A program made the translations under genes and the position numbers. The notes beneath the pieces are model-generated. The model ran no database searches. It was not told where the DNA came from and saw only the letters and a program-made list of their open reading frames with translations. A DNA stretch of 64,000 bases, taken from Hyparrhenia diplandra (lineage: Eukaryota; Streptophyta; Magnoliopsida; Poales; Poaceae). Numbering within the stretch: the stretch's first letter is position 1; every line of letters starts with the position of its first letter. The stretch spans positions 62,001-126,000 of the forward strand of contig JADLZK010011198.1 in the NCBI GenBank assembly GCA_015847255.1, written 5' to 3'. Positions 34,615-46,000 of the stretch are shown in pieces.

Positions 34615-35324
34615 GAACACAACCGATGGCAGCAATGGTCCACGGAATTGCAGCCAGGGCCCATGGCTGGTCGATCGTGCGGATTGATCTGCAGCTAGCG
34701 TCTTCTCGTCGCGTCTCTTCCTCAAGTTCTGACGATATGCAGAACATGCACTCTGCGTTCCCCCGCTGCCCACCCGCCGTTTCCGCACAGCGTTGGTTTT
34801 TGCATTGGATCGCTGGAGCACACGGAAGCAAAGACCTTGCCAGCTTTTCTGATCCAGCAGTGGAGCCAGTTTTTGTCGATGGCCACCTCGTAGTTATAAA
34901 CGCCATTGAAACACTATGGTGAAGGAATAGAAACGTGCAGTCTCCAATCGGCAGAGCTTGTAGAAAGTATTAAATTGCTGATGGTTAGTGGATGAAAACT
35001 AATGGCTGATGCTTAGTGGAAACACAAACCTTGCATGCATGCTTAGTGGCCAGGAAAGAAGACTGTTGATGCGCAGGAGGACGGCGGCTTCGTAAGCAGG
35101 TGCATAATGACTTGATGCTTGGGCTCCTTAGGACATAATGGTGGGACCCGCTGAGGACGTGGCACAAGAAGATCACAGAGAATTAGCGGGGTGGGGCTGC
35201 TGAGGTGGCATGCTTGCATGTCGAGAGAACTCCTTAGTGGGGGTTCCCTATATAGGTGCAGTAGATTAGATATGTGTTTGTAGACTAAACAAAAGTGGGT
35301 TGTCTATATATTATTCATGCTTAG
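34615..35324. other. Spacer between CACTA and MITE with one small reading
   Basis: A 98-residue plus-strand reading (34626-34922, MAAMVHGIAARAHGW) has no recognisable domain, and its codon pattern does not persuade me that it is real. Near 35195-35260 is another diverged copy of the GCATGTCGAGAGAA word noted beside E1. Nothing else is seen. Confidence 0.35.
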
Positions 35325-36290
35325 TGCTATCTATGTTTTAAATTGTAAGGCTCTATTTGGAACCGCTTAACTTAGATTTTAAGCCAAATAATCGAAATAA
35401 ACCCGCCAAACACTTCGCTTCAACTCGCACGCTGGAACGCGAACGCAGAGAAATCCACTCAAGACCGTGGTAGCATAATCGACTCCCACCCCGCTTTTCT
35501 GAAAACGCGAGCAGATTCCCGCACCTACCCTCCCCTGCCGCACTCCATCCCTCCTCCTCCACCTCCCAGATTTGGATCGGGAGCTCCTCCTCGCCCGTCG
35601 GTGCACGTCCCGCGCGGCCTCCTCCCGGTGATCGACACCACGCCGCGGCCGTCACCGTCGCCGGCCGAAACCGCCCGCCCGGCGACGCTGCCGTCCCCGC
35701 CCGTGGAGCCGTCCCGTCCGGTCCCCGCTGCGTGGAGCACGCCCCCGTCCCCGAGCCCGCACGCTGCTTGATCCCCCGCCCGTCTTCACGCCGCTTGAGT
35801 CGCCCACGTCCAACCCCGACGTCCCTCTGCGCCATCTCCGTGAGGAAGATGAAGACAGGAGCAAAATTGAATTAGAAACTCTTTTTTGGTTCCTGATGCA
35901 AAAGTGCCAGAGAGAAACTTTCTTACATCCGGGCTTGGTTGATTTGAAATACCTGCAGGGTTCCTGTTGCATAAATGTTTTGCTATCGGACTTGGGGCTA
36001 TATCCGACATTTTACACCCAGTAACAGATAACCCGCAGAAATAATCAGAACATCCAAACACCTTGCTTGTTTGGACAGTAAATTCTTCAAATTGCGGCTT
36101 ATCGATAAGCCTGCCAAAGCTTATAAGCGAGTTCCGTATACACGGTCCCAAACATGGCCTAAGTCGTTTTGGCTTTTCTAAATGTATAGCTTTTACTGTA
36201 CATCTAGATATACACCATATCTACATATAACTAAAAAAGTATAAATGTAGAAAACCAAAATGACTTACAATTTAGATCAAAGGGAGTATA
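35325..36290. mobile_element. Stowaway-like MITE split by a PIF/Harbinger element
   Basis: AAATTGTAA (to 35348) and TAAGTCGTTTTGGCTTTTCT (36160 on) join when the inserted element is removed, and this joined arm is complementary to AAAACCAAAATGACTTACAA near 36255-36275. The right end AAAGGGAGTA is Stowaway-like; the left end is decayed. The reconstructed MITE is about 150 bp. Confidence 0.6.
35349..36159. mobile_element. Non-autonomous PIF/Harbinger-like element
   Basis: Terminal inverted repeats read GGCTCTATTTGGAACCG on the left and, reversed, GGCCATGTTTGGGACCG on the right, flanked by TAA on both sides (35346-35348, 36160-36162). The TAA/TTA duplication is the PIF/Harbinger hallmark. The 811-bp interior has a GC-rich centre (35530-35770) open in several frames without a recognisable transposase domain. 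Confidence 0.75.
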
Positions 36291-36691
36291 AATTAGAAAC
36301 CAAATGCTCTCCATGTAAAGATCCAAGATCTCTCGATGTATTGGGAAAAATAAAATTGCTCATGAAATTTCTTGATCGGTTGCTCCAATATTTTAATCAA
36401 CTTTATTAAGTTTTTTTTTATGAAAGCAACTTTATTATTAAGTCTAAACTAGTACCTCTACTTCATAATATTGTTCAGTATGCCTACCAAGGTGACACAA
36501 AAGTTAACGTTTTTTTATGAAATTAAATTATTTCTTATTCTTATGACATAGATGAAGTACAAACAATCTATGTATTTTGTGTAAAAATATGATGCAAAAT
36601 ACATCAAATATTAATCAAGAATCTTGCTTCTTAGGCATTAGAACCGGATAAACATTGTGGAACATGTAAAGTAATTCGTAATAGCTTGTTT
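36291..36691. other. AT-rich spacer
   Basis: I see nothing supportable here: no open frame, no terminal repeats, no RNA gene. Confidence 0.5.
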
Positions 36692-37735
36692 CACTACTAC
36701 ATATAAAACCATTTTTAGAGGTGTCTGCCATTTTGTGTAGAGATGGCTCTATCAAAATCCGCCACTAAAATGGTTTATCAACTAGGCTTTTAAGTCACCT
36801 GTAGAAATGCCCCTTATTTTTAGAGGTGGTCTTTTTTTAGAATATATTTTTAGAGGTAGTTGGCAAACCAAACCGCCTAGAAATGCAATTTTAGAGGCAG
36901 CTAAACTTTTTGGACGATTCTAGAAATGGAGGCTTGGACGACTCTAGAAATGGAGGCATTTCTAGAGGTGGTTGGGTATTCAAGGCGACTTAGAAATGGA
37001 GATTTCGAGGTGGATGACAATTTGGCCTGCCTCTAAAAAAGGTTTTATACTAAAGTTTTAGTACTCAAAAGAAATCTACAATGTTGTAGCTGACAACTTT
37101 TTTATATTGGAAATCATTTAAGATCTGAAATTTTGTTTGAAATTTTTATAATTTAAAATTTGATATTAATTTTTTTTCAAATGATCTCGAATGGAGAAAC
37201 GACCTAAACCAAAGTCGAAGTACTCGAAGAGATCTACAACTTTGCACCTGACTACATTTTTTAGTGCCTGGAAATTCTGCTTGAAGTTTTTAGATTTTGA
37301 ATTTTTTAATTTTTTTGAAGCATGTTGGATGGAGAAATGATCTAAACCAAAGTCGTAGGACTAGAAGAGTTATGCACTTTGTAGTAATGACTTTTTTGTT
37401 TGAAATCATTTAAGACCCAAAATTTATGTATTAAGATTAATGATTTTGGTATTCATATTTTTTTTGAATTTTTCAAATGACCTTGGGAGGAAAAAACTAT
37501 CTAAAGCAAAGTTGTAATACTGGAAGATATATGCAACTTTATAGTTGATGACTTTGTCATTTCGATTCATTTAGGACCCAAACTTTATGTTTTAAAATTA
37601 ATGATTTTTCTATTCATATTTTTTGAATTTTTTGAATGACTTCGTTGAAGGGAGATGTGACCTACACCAAAAAAGTAATTGAAGAGATCTAAAAACCTTT
37701 CCAATTCAACCTTTTTAGAGTGAAAGCTGGAAACA
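36692..37735. mobile_element. CACTA transposon end with subterminal repeats
   Basis: CACTACTACA at 36692 is followed by many copies of TTTAGAGGTGG/TCTAGAAATGG-type words to about 37040, the layout of a rice-type CACTA end. A tandem-repeat zone follows. I found no matching TAGTG end downstream, so the element appears truncated or its right border is lost. Confidence 0.65.
37057..37735. repeat. Degenerate ~150-bp tandem repeat array
   Basis: Four to five units recur, each with 'gtactNgaagagatctacaactttg', a central TGACTTTTTT, AAATCATTTAAGACC-like and 'gaatggagaaacgacctaaaccaaagt' wording, spaced roughly 140-165 bases apart. They lie inside the CACTA-derived segment. Confidence 0.7.
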
Positions 37736-37747
37736 TTTTAATTAATA

Positions 37748-37829
37748 CTACCTCGGTTCTCGTTTTTAAGTCGTTCTCGCCAATCGCCAACACAAAGCCA
37801 AAACGACTTATAAAAAGAAACGGAGGGAG
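37748..37829. mobile_element. Very short Stowaway-like MITE
   Basis: The left end (CTACCTCGGTTCTCGTTTTT, then AAGTCGTT) is the diverged inverse of the right end (AACGACTTATAAAAAGAAAC, then GGAGGGAG), with TA on each side. At 82 bp it is little more than two arms. Confidence 0.65.
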
Positions 37830-37948
37830 TAGAATCCAAACTAGAATAATGAAAAGTGAACGCTAAAATTAGAAGCAATAGATGAAATCGTTGTGCATTA
37901 TTTTTGCTAATGTTTTCCACTTCACCAATACAGCGTACTAACTATGTA

Positions 37949-38204
37949 CTCTCTCTGGCCATAAAATAATGCAACCCTAGGTAATACCAAGTTAAATATT
38001 TTAAATTTGAGTAACTATAAATAAAAATTATTAATATTTATTATTTATAAATTAAATGCTTATAACTTGATTTTTGTTAGATATATTTTTATACTATACT
38101 TATCTAATGACATAAACATTAATATTTTTCTATATATTTAATTAAACTTTAGACACATTAACTTAGAATTACCTACTCGCACACCTTTTTGTGGACAGAG
38201 GTTA
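37949..38204. mobile_element. Stowaway-like MITE, diverged ends
   Basis: The left end CTCTCTCTGGCCATAAAATA and the inverse of the right end CCTCTGTCCACAAAAAGGTG share the family pattern, and CCTAGGTAAT is mirrored by ATTACCTACT. The interior is strongly AT-rich. The borders are approximate. Confidence 0.5.
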
Positions 38205-38214
38205 GAACCACTTA

Positions 38215-38511
38215 GAGCATCTCCAAGAGTTCTTGTATCTAAGAGTAGCTAAAATCCTAATTTAGCTATTATGTAAAATGAAATAGCTAGAAAAAAAAAT
38301 GATGAAATCTAACAACTTCTCTAAATCTAACATGCACGGAGCGGGAAGATGACTAGCGGGACAGGTCTTCTATATTTGGCTAGCGAGGGGGAGGAAAGAG
38401 AAAACAAGATAGCTAGCTGAGAAAAATAAAGAGTCTGTTTGGATCCAAGTTTTGATGAAGTTTCTATTTTTAGCTAACTCATCCAATATACAAGAGCTCC
38501 TGGAGATGCTT
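38215..38511. mobile_element. Tourist-like MITE
   Basis: Terminal inverted repeats are GAGCATCTCCAAGAG on the left and CTCCTGGAGATGCT on the right, flanked by TTA at 38212-38214 and 38512-38514. It is 297 bp, non-coding, and of the common grass GAGCATCTCC class. Confidence 0.75.
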
Positions 38512-38514
38512 TTA

Positions 38515-39317
38515 CATGGTCTATTGAGTTTTGAGTCTTCTCATGAGTTACCATCTCACTGTCCCAGTATTATGATCAGCGGCTGAAATGACTCCGAAAT
38601 GAATTCAGCGTTTAGTCTGTCCATACATATCTCAATCCTTACAGCTAGGCTGATTAGGCAGTGGCGTTTACCTTTTTTTTTTCCTAAAGCTAGCAACTGC
38701 GAGGACTGACTAATGGAGTATATGGAATAGTAGGCTGGTCAGCAGAAGCTTTTGTCTAATTGACTCTCTAGAGTCTACTCTTTCCGTCTGAGAATTATTG
38801 TCGTTCTAAAATGAGCACGACAACCACTGAGCAAGGAAAGGACCAAAATAGCCAATGTCTCTCTCGTGCTCTCCTCTCCCTTAGCATCCAAAATTTCAGA
38901 TCCACACGGTGGCCAGCGTTCGCCAAGCCAAGCATCGCCTCGTTGCTGGTCCGTTCCGCGTTGAGCATTGCAAGGGGAGGCCATGACCAAGCACGGTGTG
39001 CTCACTCGCCCGCTGCTGCCCCGTTCAGGCCAGATCCGCGACTTCGCACCCCTCTGTCTTGGCCTCCTATTCGGCGGTGTGTGGGAAGGAGAGGCTGCTG
39101 ACGGCCATGGGAGGAGCAGAGGAGGGAGAGGCTCAGAGGCCGGATCTCTGTCGCTCCGGTGTAGACTTGCCAAGCAGTGTCACCTCCACGCCGACAGAGA
39201 ACAAGAGGAGGGTGTGCGTCCGCCTCCCACCGATGGAAGCGGAGAGCATCCGCGAAGGAGAAGAAGTGGGGGTCACCGGTGCAGGGGAAGAGGGGGTGGA
39301 GGAAAATAGGAGTGAGG
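38515..39317. other. Intergenic DNA, no supportable gene
   Basis: A lone MITE-type end (TACTCTTTCCGTCTGAGAAT) lies near 38776. From 38800 to 39300 both strands are open in GC-rich readings (minus 38775-39173, plus 38996-39388) without recognisable domains. I do not call a gene. Confidence 0.4.
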
Positions 39318-39530
39318 GAGGGATGGAGCGGGCAGATAGCCACGAAAAACTTTTATGTTTAAACTCCTATTTTTCGTCGGAAGTATAGATGTCCACCGGG
39401 TGTGCTCGGCCCGGCCCGGCAGGGGAGGGATGGGGCGGGTAGATAGCCACGAAAAAACTTTATGTTTAAACTCCTATTTTTCGTCGAAGTATAGATGTCC
39501 AACGGGCCGCCCGGCACGGGCCGGGCTGTG
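39318..39530. repeat. Two-copy 107-bp tandem duplication at a hAT end
   Basis: The copies start at 39318 and 39425, both GAGGGATGG(A/G)GCGGG. Both contain AGATAGCCACGAAAAA, TTTAAACTCCTATTTTTCGT and TATAGATGTCCA. Few differences separate them. The second copy leads into the hAT-like element. Confidence 0.85.
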
Positions 39531-40399
39531 CACGGCCCGGTGGGGATCGGGCCGACATGGCACGCGGGCTGCTCGAGCCGTGCGATCCGGCGTCGTGCTT
39601 CACCAACGGCCCAGGCACGGCCTGTTGGGCCGCGTTTTTCAGACCGGGCCGGCCAAGAAGCATGACCCATCAAGCATGCCGGGCCAGCCCGAGGCCCACG
39701 GGAGAGGGGAGGCGAGAGCAAAGGCAACCACGGGAGGCGACGGCTGCCGCCGGGCGTGCTCGATCCTGAGCCGGATTCGGTCGCCGACGCGCTCACCCCC
39801 GAGGCAGATCCGTCGCCGGCGGGAAGCATGGAGGTGGCGGTCGCCCATCGTCGGAGGCCGAGGCAAGATGCGAGGGACACGCCCATTTGTGCGCGCTGCT
39901 TGCGGGGAAGAGGCGAGATGAAACGGGCCGTGGAGAGGAGAGGTGCTGCGCCTGCGCTGGCTGCGCAACAGACCGGCGACCGGAGAAGGCACGGGAGGGC
40001 GGAGTGCGGCGCGGGAAGGGCGGAGACGCGGAGTGCGGCGCGGTGTCTCGTTGTCTCGCTCACGCGGCGTGGGAAGGGGATGGGAAAGTGTCGTATGGTG
40101 TTGGTGCGTGCGGTGCTAGTGAGTGTCGTACAGTGTTTTGGGGAATAAGGCCATAAAGGATGAGCTGGGCCGCTACTTACTGCTATGCACTTAGGGGATG
40201 TCGGGCCGTTGTCGGGCCATCCCATTTTCTCGGGCCGTGCCGTGCCAGCCCACGGGCTCGAGAGATCGGCCAAGCACGGCCTGTATCATCGGGCCGTGCC
40301 GGCCCGCCCGTGCGTCTCGGGGCGGGCCGTGCTCGTGCCGGGCCAAATTGTCGTGCTTCGGGTTGGGTTGTCGTGCCTCGGGTTGCATGGAAATCTATA
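39490..40399. mobile_element. hAT-like element with GGGCCGTGC subterminal repeats
   Basis: The left end TATAGATGTCCAACGGGCC and the inverse of the right end TATAGATTTCCATGCAACCC resemble grass hAT ends that start (T/C)AGAGATGNCCA. CGGGCCGTGCCGGCCC-type words crowd both flanks. The 8-bp target duplication is unclear (CGTCGAAG against GTCGAGCG). The interior (39550-40150) is GC-rich and open in several frames but has no hAT transposase features. Confidence 0.55.
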
Positions 40400-40410
40400 G
40401 TCGAGCGGCG

Positions 40411-41846
40411 TGTCGGTGTTTTGAGAACCGGGGTCTCTCAAGGACCGGCAATAAATTTATAGGCCGTGGCGCTCCCCACCGGATGGCGTGTGCGAGATGA
40501 AGGCGAAGGGTTTATCCTGGTTCAGGCCATTGGGCCCCTACGTCCAGAAGGTGTGACTTCTCGTATTACCTCGCACCAATGTGCACGGGAATCAAACGAC
40601 ATGAAAGCGGTTTCAGGGATGATGGAGAGCTTCAACCCTGGGATTTGAGATGGCTAAGTGTAAAAACCTAATAGAGTCGATCCGTTTTCCTGTGCCATTA
40701 CTCTCCCTTTTATAGTAGAAAGGAGAGATAATGTGTACAATACGTGTCGAATACATGTGCTAAGGTGTCTACTGTCCGTGCCCCTGAGCAGATGCATGCC
40801 CGAGGCCTGGGCTCGGGCGTCTTAGTTGGAGTGTTGGCTCGTGGACGCGCGTCCTTGGGTCATCTGGGTACGTGTCCTGCAGCCGGATGAGGTGCTCTGA
40901 GGTCCCGAGGGGGGTCTTCTGAATCTTGCATGAGATGAGCTTCTCTCGGAAGCGTCGTGGTTGCGTGTCAAAACCCCAAGGGCCATCGGATACGTGGCGG
41001 GGAGATGAAACGTTCAGCAGATGAACAGTGCCATCATGGTTTCCCATGCCTGGTGGCGTGTTAAGTAACCGCTCTCTTTACGTCCCATCAACGGGGGACG
41101 CGAGGAGATAACGGGGCAGGCGAATCGACAGGGCAATCGATTGCCCTGTCACGGTAGCCTGTGAGGCAGAGGCATTTAATGCGGCTGCCCCCCACTACTC
41201 GGCCGGCGTTTCCAAGGTGCGCCCGGGGCCTCTTGCCCTCGGGCGAAGCCGAGATGTTTTACCCCGGGGCTCCTGCCCTCGGGCGAGACGGAGGTTCTGC
41301 GCCCGGGGCCTCCTGCCCTTGGGCGAGGCGGAGATCGGGTCCCGGGGATCTCCTGCCCTCGGGCGAGGAATAAGCCGTGGCGTGAGTAGGATTGTTGAGT
41401 CAGAACCCCTTGAGCAGAGGTTGAACTGGGCCGTGTGGTGACTGGTTCTATCAAGCCTGGTACGGTGGTCACCTTTGGTCCTTCTTCTCCACACTCTTGA
41501 TGACTCTAACAGCACTTGTGATGGGCTCTTCTGTGTTTCCCTAGGCCCACGTGGGCCAGACTGTGGGTAACAAGCCCATATACGGATAGGTGTGTTGAGT
41601 CTATTAATCGAGTGTTTGTAGATGGGCCGTCCTGGGCCGAAAGGTGACATGTTTATGAATTCCTTCAAGCTTGTAGATCAGGTGACCAGTGGTTGGTCTT
41701 CTCCTATCGGTGGTTTGCGGCTGGGATGTGACCGGGGTCATTTGGCCCGGTGTTGGTTTCGGGACAGATTCCTTCTGGGGTATATGGGCCGCTTCGTCCT
41801 CCTTGGGCCAGAAATGTTTGTGGGCCGATTATTTTCGCCCCCGACA
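40411..41846 (-). repeat. E3 3' LTR
   Basis: It runs from TGTCGGTGTTTTGAGAACCG to CCCCCGACA, 1436 bp. On the minus strand it is preceded by the purine-rich CTCGGGGGCTAC polypurine tract. The start and end match the layout of the solo LTR at 59778-60861, which belongs to a related family. No second copy is present. Confidence 0.82.
41215..41375. repeat. ~40-bp minisatellite in the E3 LTR
   Basis: Four diverged units carry CCCGGGGCCTCCTGCCCT, then CGGGCGAGGCGGAG, spaced about 38-46 bases apart. They lie within the LTR. Confidence 0.75.
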
Positions 41847-42907
41847 GTAGCCCCCGAGCCCCGAGGGGAGTGATGTGACTCGCTCGGGGGTTGGTCATCG
41901 TATTTTTTGTGGTAGGGCTAACTTTTTTGTTCCCAGAACGGGTGCGCGCGAGCGCACCCGTTGGGTGTAGCCCCCGAGGCCTCGGAGGAATAGTTAGTTC
42001 CTCTGAGGTCTTTTCTTCTCACGCGCTGGCAAGACCTGAACTACCCACTAATTTGTGCCGATGTGGAAGGGTTGTCCGTGTGCGAGGGCAGCTCGGGGCC
42101 CGCTTGTGTGCGCAAGGTCGTTCGAACCTCCTCGGCTTTTGTTCTTATGCTCCTCTGTCGCCGTCCCGAGAGGGAGGAGGAGGGGAGACGTGTCACAATG
42201 CCCTGTGAGCCGAGTGCGACATACTCCGGTGAGCGTTGTAACGGGAAATCTAAGCGGAGTGCCCGTGCCCCCGCCGGAGCAGGGGTCGGCTGTGTGGTCT
42301 AGGACGCACTCCATGAGAACTCTCGGGCCTCTTAGCAGATCCCTAGTTCCGACAGTCGGACCCCCGAGGGCCGTGAGGGGGCCTCAGACGGATGGGACAT
42401 CTACGTAAGCGGTTACCATGAATCTTTGATACATCTAGGAAATCCAGCGCCCGAGGGCCCGGGCATGGCGGTTGTGCATTTCCCTTACGTCCACGACTTC
42501 GGTTATCCTGGGGCTGTAGAAAACCGATGGGGCCCGACCTTGGAACCCTTGGACCGTAAGGTGGGCTCGGAGGCGTCGCCCCCATGGGCAACGCCTTTGG
42601 TGGTCGGTCCTGCCCGAGGGTTAGGGACGCGCCTCCGTGGGAAGGGCATTTCAGCCGGGCAACGGCCGGACATTTTTACCCCCCCTGGCTAGGGTCGGGC
42701 GCATTGGCACGCCTTTTCATGCCCCTCCCCCAGCGCGGGAAGTGACTATTCACGTCCAACGGGATGGTTTACTGCAGCGTTTGCGGGGGCGCCGCTCTAC
42801 GCGTGGTGCGTGGGCTGCCGGTTGCTTGGGGTTTCTGCCGTTGGATCGGCCGGTCGATCTACCGTCGCGCCGGTTGGGCTGGGCTGGCGGTTCCCCTTTC
42901 TTTCCCC

Positions 42908-42916
42908 TATATATTT
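42908..42916 (+). promoter_or_regulatory. TATA box for the E3 antisense gene
   Basis: TATATATTT in CCCCTATATATTTGGGGCG lies about 185 bases upstream of the antisense ATG at 43094 and on its strand. The same arrangement occurs in E1. Confidence 0.45.
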
Positions 42917-43093
42917 GGGGCGCCGGCCGGAGTGTACGGTTTTCTTTCGTCTCCCCCACTCTCCGGTTTCCTTCGCAACCCTCCATCGTCCCAACAGAAG
43001 AGAGGAAGGAGGAGAAGAGAGAGAGAGAGAGGCGGTTGTGCTTGCCATCGCAAGAGTTCTTTGTGTCGCTGTGGTCGCCGTCAAGGGGAGGAG

Positions 43094-46000
43094 ATGTCGC
43101 GGGAGGAGGAGGTCCCTCTTCCCCTCGACCCTTATCCATGGCCGCGGTCGTCGGTGGTGGTCGAAGCTGCAGCGGCCGGTGGACGACGGCCTCCTTCGTC
43201 ACCGCATACGGATGATGTGCGGCCAGAGTGGTTGGTGCCCGCCGCGTCTCACGAAGAGCCCCGGCCGCCGCCCGGCTACATTGTTAGTCCGATGGATCAC
43301 CACAGCGGGGTTTGGCGTGCCGGCGCTCCGGTTCATGCGGGCGATCCCGCACTACTACGGCGTCGAAGCTTCATCACATCGTGCCTAACTCGATTGCCCA
43401 GGCATCGATTTTCGTCACCCTTTGCGAGGGTTCTTGGGGATCGATCCCCACGGGATCTGCGGGAAGTGGTTCTTCAAGGCGGAGTTGAACACCCATAGCC
43501 GAGGGAAGCCGGGCTCGCCCGCGGCGAGCGGTGCGTGTGGGGTCTTGCATCATCCGGCTCCGCACCCGGGGAAGCGGAAGAGCCGGGCGGATGAGTACAT
43601 CGTCTCCCGTGCTTGCCGGTTCAAACAAATGGTGGCGGGAGGAGTGGTTTTATCTCGGAACAGCGGGGATGAACTCCCCGCCTATACCGAGCGTGGTAAA
43701 GGTAAAACGACAAATGGTTCCATGGTCCCCTGCACGGCGAGCATCATCACCGGGCGGCCTCGGGTGCCATCCTCATGCTCGGGAGCGGGCGTCGACGTGG
43801 CGGCGGTCGTGGCCGCCTTTTTCGCCGTCGGGTGTTGCCCTTGGCAGCTCGACCTCCGCCTCCGGGAGATGACGGATGAGGCGGATCTCCGAGGCACGCG
43901 GATGGCGTTCGGGATCTTCGGTGACGCCCGCACGCCGGGTCGGTGGTGTTCCCGGGCGACAAGACTCGCAAACGATCCCGAAGATCCCGATTCGCCCGGC
44001 CGCTGGGTATATCTCTCTGGTAAGTGCTGGCTCCTTGTCGCCCCCTAACTTGCCTTCTTCATTACTTGATTCTTGATCCTTCCGCCCTTCTTTCCCCCAC
44101 GTAGGGAAGGTTTACGTATAAGGATTCGGTTCCCCTGCACTGAGGACCGAAATCGGCGTGACGCCAATCGGCAACGAACGAGCGAATGGCGCAGGAAGGC
44201 CCGAAGACGAGAAGAAGGCCAAAAGGGTGGCGCGCAACAATCGCCGCCGGGGAGCAAATAAAGCGTGGCGGTCCCCGGAGCCCTCGCCAACGGATTCCCG
44301 CGCCATCGTCGTGAGTACCGCCGATGCCCTTCGAGAGGCGGACGCCGGAATGGGGTCGCCCTCGCGGCCCGAGGATCTTGATGAGTTGATTGAGTACGCT
44401 AAGTACGGGCGGCGGGGCGGTGGAACTCCCGGCGGGGTGCCCATCCCGAAGGTTCCGAGTCCTCTTCAGACACCGTAGTGGTGCCGAGCCCCCTCGGGCG
44501 ACCCGTCGGGACGGCGCCACGATGTTACGGGGAAGGAGCCCGTCACCCCCTCGGATTCTCGATACCGTCGCGGATGTCGGCGGGTCGGAAAGTCGGCTCG
44601 GCGCCACGGCCGGCGCCTAAGCCCCCGCCATCCCGAGCAAGCGGCCACGCGAAGGCTACCCCCCAAATCGCGTAGAAGTCGGATCTTCCTTTCTCATCCT
44701 TCGTAGGTAGCCCCGGTCAACTTCTATTTTTGGTATGGTTGTGGTCTTCGACATCTTCATTTGTTATGTCAGAAAAGGGGAGCCGAGGTGCTCACCCTTC
44801 ACCCTCAAAAACAGCTCAAATCTAGTGCCCAAGCTTGCGCGGCACCCCCGGGTCTCCGCTTGGAGCGTCCGTCGGTTGGTACAGATACTTCGGCGACATC
44901 GTTGCCTCCTCCTGTGATCCCTCCAGTGGTGACCGCCAATTGGCCATGGATTCGGCGTTACACCGACTTCCCGCCGGACGTCCCACGAGATGCCGCCACG
45001 GGCGCCGAGCCGGCAGGGGAGGGGTTCGGGCTCGCCGAAGCCCGCATCTCCTCCTCATTCCTCGTCACCGCACATGGCAGCCACGGAGAGGGCTTGATCT
45101 CGGAGGCGGTGCACGCAAAAGAGGCACCGGTGACAGGTCCCATGGATATCGATCCGGGGGTTCTTCCCGAACCCCCTAAGATTGATACGTTCGTGGGTCC
45201 CCTCGAGGAAGTTCCCCAGGATGAGTTGTTTGAAGCAGCCGGGGCCCTAATTTCTCCTACGGTGTCTGAGGGCACCCGCCAGCTCGTGGCTTTCCAATCT
45301 TCTGACCAGGGCGCTCCTCTCGATCCACGAGGCTCCCATGGTGTCCGGGGACTTTAAGCATCGCGGTGCCCGTTGTGAGCTGTGAGGGTCCTCGGGACTA
45401 CTTACGGTCTAGCTTCCCCGGCATGGGTGAGAGCTCTGGAGTGTCCCAATCTCCAACGATCCTAAGGCCCAGGGGGCGGTCCTCCTCTTGAGCTCGGGAG
45501 GCCAGCAGCAGGTGGCGCTCCAGCCTTGGTGGTGCATGACCGCCCGAGGTTGCCGCTGGATCGAACACGACCAAATCCGGAAGTGGGCGGCCCAGGGTTT
45601 GCGTAAGATTGGCGAGACCTGCGCCATCGCCCCGCCTGCATCGATGAGGTCCGGCCGCTTATTTGACTTGTGTGTGATTCTCCTTCTTCTCGGTTTGTTC
45701 TTCATTGCCCGACGTGTCTTTGGGGTCTTGCAAAGCTTGAAGAGGTTTACTCGGGAAAAATCTCGAAGCTCTTGAGCAGAACTCTTAATTGGGATGCCCC
45801 GGGCGGGCGCACCGGAGGCGATTCGGACCAAGGGCGTGGTGACCCGCTGACTAGCCTTGGCGACGGCGTGAGGCTCAATGCCAAACCCCGACGAAGGAGG
45901 CTGGCGGCGGCTAAGGCCGGCGACCAAGGTGCGGTCCGAGGCGGCCCGGGCAAGCCACGACTTCGAGGAGGCTCGGCCGAGTCCCTCAAGCTGCTCGAGG

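Noticed and set aside
34626..34922. 98-residue reading as a small host gene
   Set aside because: No domain, no intron signals and no promoter were seen. It is mentioned only in the spacer entry.
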